Part shown: positions 21,001-25,313 of the stretch, in pieces | Numbering within the stretch: the first letter of the stretch is position 1 | How the letters are laid out: each line of letters starts with the position of its first letter | Position numbers and translations under genes: made by a program | Source: Azolla pinnata | Lineage: Eukaryota; Streptophyta; Polypodiopsida; Salviniales; Salviniaceae | Assembly (NCBI GenBank): GCA_037176905.1 | Contig: JBBBWG010027168.1 | Coordinates: 1 to 25,313, forward strand | Reading direction: 5' to 3' | Length of the DNA: 25,313 nt | Notes under the pieces: model-generated | Seen by the model: only the letters and a program-made list of their open reading frames with translations | Databases searched by the model: none | Told to the model about the DNA's origin: nothing

Positions 21001-22042
21001 GAATGCAAAGATGCTAAGGATATTGTCACAAGAGAAACGGAGACTTACATCATCATCATTTCTCGGAGCAAATTATTCTCGTCCTACAAGAGGAAACCGG
21101 CGGCGATCGCATGGCACATCCTTCGACTCGTATCTCCCCACTCCGAGTCGCGTTTTTGACCATCTTCAGTCGATGGGGTCCCCCGAGAGGCTGGTTAGGG
21201 CTCCACCTGCAGAATCTTACTGGGAAGAGAGGTGGATGAACTCTCTCGTTCTTCAAGAACCAGCTAAAGGAGATGGTTCTGAATCGACCCACCTCACTCC
21301 AGAGAATAATGAAAGTTTGGTTTTGAAGGGTGGTGGTAGTGGCTATAAAAAGCAAACACGGCGCAATCTGCTGGGCCAGATCCAAGAAGAGGCATTGTCT
21401 GCAGGTGTAGGAACTAGTACATTGGGTGTTTCTCCCACTCATGAGGTGTTGTTTGAAGGTCTAGGGACTAGCACAGCAGGTGTTTCTCCCACTGATCAAC
21501 AATCTTCGAAGCTGAACGAAGAAAGCGATGCAGTTTCAGGGGGATTATTAAGCGCTGCCGGTGATGGGCATGATGGTCAAGGACAAGGAGCAGTTGGTAT
21601 CTACTGCTCTGAAGTCGCCATCAGCCCAGGCATGGCGGACGCTGCAGAAGATCGAATGGCGCAGTTACATGACCAGCCAAAAGAGATCCCCACTGATCCT
21701 GGTCATCTAGATATGGATAAGGTGACAGGAACCTCTCTTCGGAGTCTGGGTCATTCAATAGCTGAAAGCATTGAGGTGAGGGGACGTTTGCTTCATCAAC
21801 ATACTACTGGTTTTCTCTTTGTTTGATAGTATACACAAACATGCTAATGCTGTTGTTTTCCTTTGCTTCAGGTGCTTGAGCATTTCTTTTGTGCTTCAAA
21901 CAACAGAGGCGTGTCGCCGAGGGAAGCTGAAGAAAATGTATTGACTGAGGCCCATATTAGCGGCGAGGGCGAAGCTACGGCTCTAGCTGCACTAGCTGAA
22001 TTGCGTAGAATAGGCAACATCCTGATTCACATCCAGAAGTAA
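18033..22042 (+). CDS. TBC-domain Rab GTPase-activating protein, TBC1D5-like (5 exons)
   Basis: Seen: exons 18033-18415, 19553-19656, 19788-19964, 20166-21775 and 21872-22042, all GT-AG and in phase, give 814 aa. Residues 1-90 are low-complexity: a Ser run (38-53), an Ala run and a Pro run. The TBC domain runs from about 96 to 500. The three catalytic signatures are intact: RGLRW (96-100), IQND-LTR with the arginine finger R185 (I179-x-x-D182-x-x-R185) and YRQGM with the glutamine finger Q221. NLSIDNPLSQ (151-160), STWGRYFRNAELE and the late EPQFFSLRW (405-413) match TBC1D5-type proteins. The C-terminal half is Ser/Thr/Gly-rich, then ends in a conserved helical tail (ALAELRRIGN). Family knowledge: these proteins speed GTP hydrolysis by Rabs; TBC1D5 acts on Rab7 with retromer at late endosomes. 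Inferred: endosome/vacuole trafficking; the target Rab is not readable. The stop TAA overlaps a consensus donor GTAAGT at 22039, so an alternative C-terminus is possible. Confidence 0.93.
18143..18218 (+). repeat. In-frame TCG/TCA and CAG triplet tract (poly-Ser/Ala)
   Basis: A trinucleotide run inside exon 1 of the RabGAP gene encodes a long Ser stretch and then Ala residues, upstream of the catalytic domain. Since the period is three, length changes would alter the linker without breaking the frame. Confidence 0.85.
18444..18571. repeat. 64-bp tandem duplication in RabGAP intron 1
   Basis: agaatgctcctttctctgca starts at 18444 and again at 18508, and both copies continue into gtgtgtatggatcttg. 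It lies just inside the first intron. The second copy is partly diverged. Confidence 0.75.
18709..19483. repeat. Five tandem copies of an exact 155-bp unit in RabGAP intron 1
   Basis: Units start with tttagacaaccacaa at 18709, 18864, 19019, 19174 and 19329, each exactly 155 bp, and the array ends at 19483. They share cctctgatttctg, gctgatatggatgtatc, gccaaaagcccgcttctttc and ctggctatcttcttggatc. Differences are only scattered substitutions, mostly transitions. The array makes up about two thirds of the 1,137-bp intron. The unit length is not a multiple of three, so the open frame seen in each unit is not continuous and is not taken as coding. Confidence 0.97.
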
Positions 22043-23266
22043 GTCATTGGATCATACAGATTCTGTGGAAAAAACTGAGAACGTAATGCAAAGACATCAC
22101 ATCTCGGGCAACACTCCATCTGCAGAAAGAAAACGGTGATCTTGCCCCTATTAAGTTCTCATGAGCCTCACTCTGTAGAGTATCTACGAACCATGTAGAG
22201 TCCTCTTTATTCTTTTCTTCCTTGTAAAGAGGTGTACATTATGTAAAAGGGAAAACCCTGATTCACTTGCTTACTGCCAATTGACAATCCAAATAAGACA
22301 ACCCCATGTATAAATTCGATCTCAAGATGTTTGAGGAAACAGTTTTGATCAGAGAAGCCTCGAGTTCTCATTGTGCTCTATTCATTTGAGTGGTAACTGC
22401 AATACTGGCAACTGCAAATCTGTGAATGATGACTGATGCTGTGTCGTGACGGGCTGAATGGGGCGAGCTCTAATGATATACTTGGTATGCTATTTGATCC
22501 ACTGACCATATACATGATACATTCATGGAAATTCAAATGGGTGCAGGATGCTGCTTTCACAAAAAATAATTCATGTGATCTCATGCTTGCAAAGCTATAA
22601 ATTCTGCTCAGTGCAAAACATGTTTACCTTCTCTCCGCACTAAAAGTTGTGTAAGAATCATAATACTTCTTTGTTGGCTGAATCTAAAAGAGTTTAATGT
22701 ATCGATTTGGTTACAACTTATACAATATTAGAATCTGAGATGGAAGAAGAAATCCGAATTTTCTTGTTTTGTTTTAGTAAAGATATGCCGGAAAATGTTG
22801 GTGAATGAGGCAGCACGAAGACGATGCAAACCACAGCAGCCGCAAAGACGCATCAGGAACTCAGCACAGATCCATGAGACGGACATCACCCCAATTCATC
22901 AAAGCAATCACCTCAACAGCACGGTTCCATTCTCTCTTATTATCATGTGGCTTTCAAGTAGCTGTGTCTCATTGTCTAACTAGTAGGTTTGTAGAACCAC
23001 ATTTTACATCGTGTTTCACCAGTCATTAGTCTTATCTGCCCCATTCAGCTATGCTTGTTTCTTTCCGACATTCCTGGGCTCTGATTCGGAGAGTTCTCAG
23101 TATACCATGCAGGAGCATAAATCCACACAAGCATACGTACACGTACATTATGTACAACATACACATGCATTCTGATATGAATGAATATGGGTATTCTGCA
23201 CCACGATACCTCTGCAAATTTACAACCTTGGCACTTGAACTCCTCTACTCCACCATCAATACATCT
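22043..23266. other. Intergenic region between convergent genes
   Basis: This region holds the 3' ends of the RabGAP gene (+) and the PPR gene (-). There is no clean AATAAA on the + strand within the first 300 bp; an aaataag word lies near 22290. Short frames (about 60-100 codons) near 22795-23359 have no motif. A segment of alternating purine/pyrimidine words (tacgtacacgtacattatg) lies near 23135. I see no RNA gene. Confidence 0.45.
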
Positions 23267-25285
23267 TCAGTCTTTTCCCCCATCAGCTCGTCTGGCATCA
23301 GCAAAGTAAGTGTTCCCAAGCAGCACGCATGCTGCGTCATGCGTAGGATCCAGCTTTAGAATGACATTAGCAATCCTGCGGGCTCGATCGACATCTCCAT
23401 ATTCGCGGCAAGCACTCAGCAATGTCGTCCAAATAACCGAATCGAGCTCGAATCCCGCTTTGTGGATCACATGCTCGGCATCGTCCAACCTCCCCGATCG
23501 TCCGAGCAGGCCAACTATACAGGTCAGATGCTCTATCCAAGGCTTGAGGTCAGCATCTTGGAGCATGGCTAGGAAACAGCCATAGCAATCTTCGACAAGG
23601 CCTGCATGGCTATATGCATTAAGAAGGCATAGGTACGTAACTTCATCAGGCTTGATCCCTTCCTTTTGCATCGATTCAAAGAGTTTCAGAACATCTGCCG
23701 GGTGCCCGTGCTGGCAGCATCCGGTGATGATGGCGTTCCAGGACATCAGATTGTGCTCCTCCATGTTCACGAATACCGAGTAAGCCTTCTCCCAATCCCC
23801 GCACTTGGCATACATGTTCACGAGGGCATTACACACGACGATATCCTTTTCCATCGTCCCATCCGATTCGAGATTCTCGTGGATGAATATTCCATCTGCG
23901 AGGGCTGCAGGCGCCGTGCACGAGGCAAGAAGGCTGATGAAAGTGAACCTATCGGGCCTGATACCTTGGCATTGCATTTCCCGCAACAACCTGATGGCTT
24001 GCCTGCTGTTTCCGTACTGCGAAAGGGCTCCGACCATCGAGTTCCAGCACACGATGTCGCAAGGTTGGAGCTTGTGGAAGACCACGTGAGCATTCCGTAG
24101 CGATCCGGACCTTCCATACATGTTCATAAGCGCAGTGCCGAGGATCACATTGGAGCCGAACCCATGCTCGACGACATATCGATGAATCAGAATGCCTTTC
24201 GAGAGGTCCGTGCAAGCGCCGAGAACGCCGATCAAGGTGACTTCGTTGGGTTCGAACGCGGAGCTTCCGAACAGCTCGAAAGCTTCGGCGCCATAGCCGT
24301 AGTTGGAGTAGACGACGATCATCGAGGTCCAAGCGACGACATCAGGGTCGGGGATCTTGTCATAAGCGGATCGAGCGAGATGTGGCATTCCACACTTGCC
24401 ATACATGGTGATAAGCGCAGTAGCCACGATTACGTTCGATTCGAAACCCATGTCCGATACATACGTGTGGATGAACTTCCCATCCTCGAGGTAGGATGGA
24501 TTCACGCACGCCCCCAGGGCTGCAACCAGCGTAACCTCCGTGGGTATTATCCCTTCTTCCAGAACCATTTTCCTGAACAATCTCAGGGCTTCATCCACAT
24601 GACCACATTGCGAGTACACCGAGACCATCGTCGTCCAAAGGACGTGGTCAGATGAGCATTTCCTGCACATCCGATCGAACACTAGCCTCGCATTCACCAC
24701 ATCTCCACATCTGCCATACATGCTCACCAGAGCTGTCGCGAGAGCCACATCCCCGGCATAGTCTTCCCCGCAGGCCGAAATGTGGTCATGAACCATCTTT
24801 CCATACATCAATCCGGTCTCATCCGCGCAGGCCTTGAGCAAGGTCAGCAATGTCACCCTGTTGGGATCGAATCCTTGCTTCCGCATCTCGTCGAAGACAT
24901 GGAACGCCTCTTCGCTGCGGCCGCGGCTAGGGTTCTTCTCCCCGCCATCGCTGATGCAGGCCGACATGAGCACGGTCCAGGAGACCACGGATCTCTCGGG
25001 CATCCTTTCGAAGACGAGCTTGGCGTGCTCTGCGGAGCCGCAGTTGCGGTACATGCCGATGAGGAGGTTCTGCAGGTAGATGTCGTGCTGGCGATGGTGG
25101 AGGAGGCCCGACAGGATGAGGTGCGAGTGGAGGAGGTGAGCTTGGCGGAGATGGAGCGGGGGCTGCAGCCGCTTCAGCGCGATGGCGGCCTCTTCTCTCG
25201 TGAGGATCGGGGCGCTGCAAGGATCGATGACCTCAACCGTCGCCGTCGCCGTCGCCATCGCCGTCGCCGTCGCCATCGCAGGCAT
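23267..25285 (-). CDS. PLS-class pentatricopeptide repeat protein with truncated E domain
   Basis: Seen: one uninterrupted 672-aa frame. Residues 1-20 are an Ala/Thr run encoded by a GTCGCC-type repeat; an N-terminal organelle transit peptide is likely but not proven. From about residue 45 onward there are roughly 15 PPR motifs in P-L-S order, with signatures such as NLLIGMYRNCG, VVSWTVLM, ALVSMYGRCG, ALITMYGKCG, ALMNMYGRSG, ALVNMYAKCG and MSWNAIITG. The final S2 motif (LLGRSGRLDDA) is followed by an E1 motif (VIWTTLLSACREYGD) and an E2 motif that stops after LLGNTYFADARRADGG. No DYW deaminase follows. Family knowledge: PLS proteins bind organelle RNA sequence-specifically and select cytidines for C-to-U editing; those without DYW recruit a partner deaminase. 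Inferred: a mitochondrial or plastid editing factor. One motif near residues 110-125 holds an extra segment (GGEKNPSRGRS). The intronless structure is usual for the family. A second in-frame Met at residue 4 could be the start. Confidence 0.93.
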   Translation of the reverse strand: MPAMATATAMATATATVEVIDPCSAPILTREEAAIALKRLQPPLHLRQAHLLHSHLILSGLLHHRQHDIYLQNLLIGMYRNCGSAEHAKLVFERMPERSVVSWTVLMSACISDGGEKNPSRGRSEEAFHVFDEMRKQGFDPNRVTLLTLLKACADETGLMYGKMVHDHISACGEDYAGDVALATALVSMYGRCGDVVNARLVFDRMCRKCSSDHVLWTTMVSVYSQCGHVDEALRLFRKMVLEEGIIPTEVTLVAALGACVNPSYLEDGKFIHTYVSDMGFESNVIVATALITMYGKCGMPHLARSAYDKIPDPDVVAWTSMIVVYSNYGYGAEAFELFGSSAFEPNEVTLIGVLGACTDLSKGILIHRYVVEHGFGSNVILGTALMNMYGRSGSLRNAHVVFHKLQPCDIVCWNSMVGALSQYGNSRQAIRLLREMQCQGIRPDRFTFISLLASCTAPAALADGIFIHENLESDGTMEKDIVVCNALVNMYAKCGDWEKAYSVFVNMEEHNLMSWNAIITGCCQHGHPADVLKLFESMQKEGIKPDEVTYLCLLNAYSHAGLVEDCYGCFLAMLQDADLKPWIEHLTCIVGLLGRSGRLDDAEHVIHKAGFELDSVIWTTLLSACREYGDVDRARRIANVILKLDPTHDAACVLLGNTYFADARRADGGKD
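25236..25278. repeat. GTCGCC/ATCGCC hexamer run at the PPR N-terminus
   Basis: Imperfect hexanucleotide repeats encode the alternating Ala-Thr (and Ala-Met) start of the PPR protein on the minus strand. The region is in frame, so slippage changes only the presumed transit peptide length. Confidence 0.8.
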
Positions 25286-25313
25286 CCTCTGTCCGTCTTC
25301 TGTTCGGGGAGAT

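Noticed and set aside
23666..24655. Several + strand frames of 90-160 codons opposite the PPR gene
   Set aside because: They are GC-driven antisense shadows of a 672-residue protein with clear repeat motifs.

Overview
The window looks like nuclear DNA of a non-seed land plant (lycophyte, bryophyte or fern grade). This is an inference. It rests on an intronless pentatricopeptide-repeat (PPR) gene of the plant-specific PLS class, GT-AG introns of about 70-1,100 bp, pyrimidine-rich UTR microsatellites, and a Patched-type transporter gene, a family that to my knowledge is absent from flowering plants. I could not name the species. Layout: 1-572 is a satellite of two interleaved telomere-like unit types (CCCTAA core), compatible with a left chromosome end or an interstitial subtelomeric block. 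573-1848 is low-complexity (CAT/CAC triplets) and includes four tandem copies of a unit of about 190 bp. 2565-13013 (+) is a 26-exon gene that I reconstructed by splicing. All exon phases agree and give a 1,124-residue protein of the Patched/RND sterol-sensing-domain family. 13014-17900 has no convincing gene; it holds a palindromic ATCGATTAAT cluster, a small repeat built on GATCAGATGC, a four-copy AT-rich satellite, a T-rich C-poor tract of about 0.8 kb, and microsatellites that probably lie in the leader of the next gene. 18033-22042 (+) is a five-exon RabGAP gene of the TBC1D5 type whose first intron carries five head-to-tail copies of an exact 155-bp unit. 22043-23266 is the intergenic space between convergent genes. 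23267-25285 (-) is a single-exon PLS-type PPR protein that ends inside the E2 motif and has no DYW domain. The three genes do not form a functional unit: one is a membrane lipid/sterol-type transporter, one an endosomal Rab GTPase regulator, and one a predicted organelle RNA-editing factor. The main biological interest is the complete Patched-like gene in a plant-type genome, and the variety of tandem arrays packed around and inside the genes.
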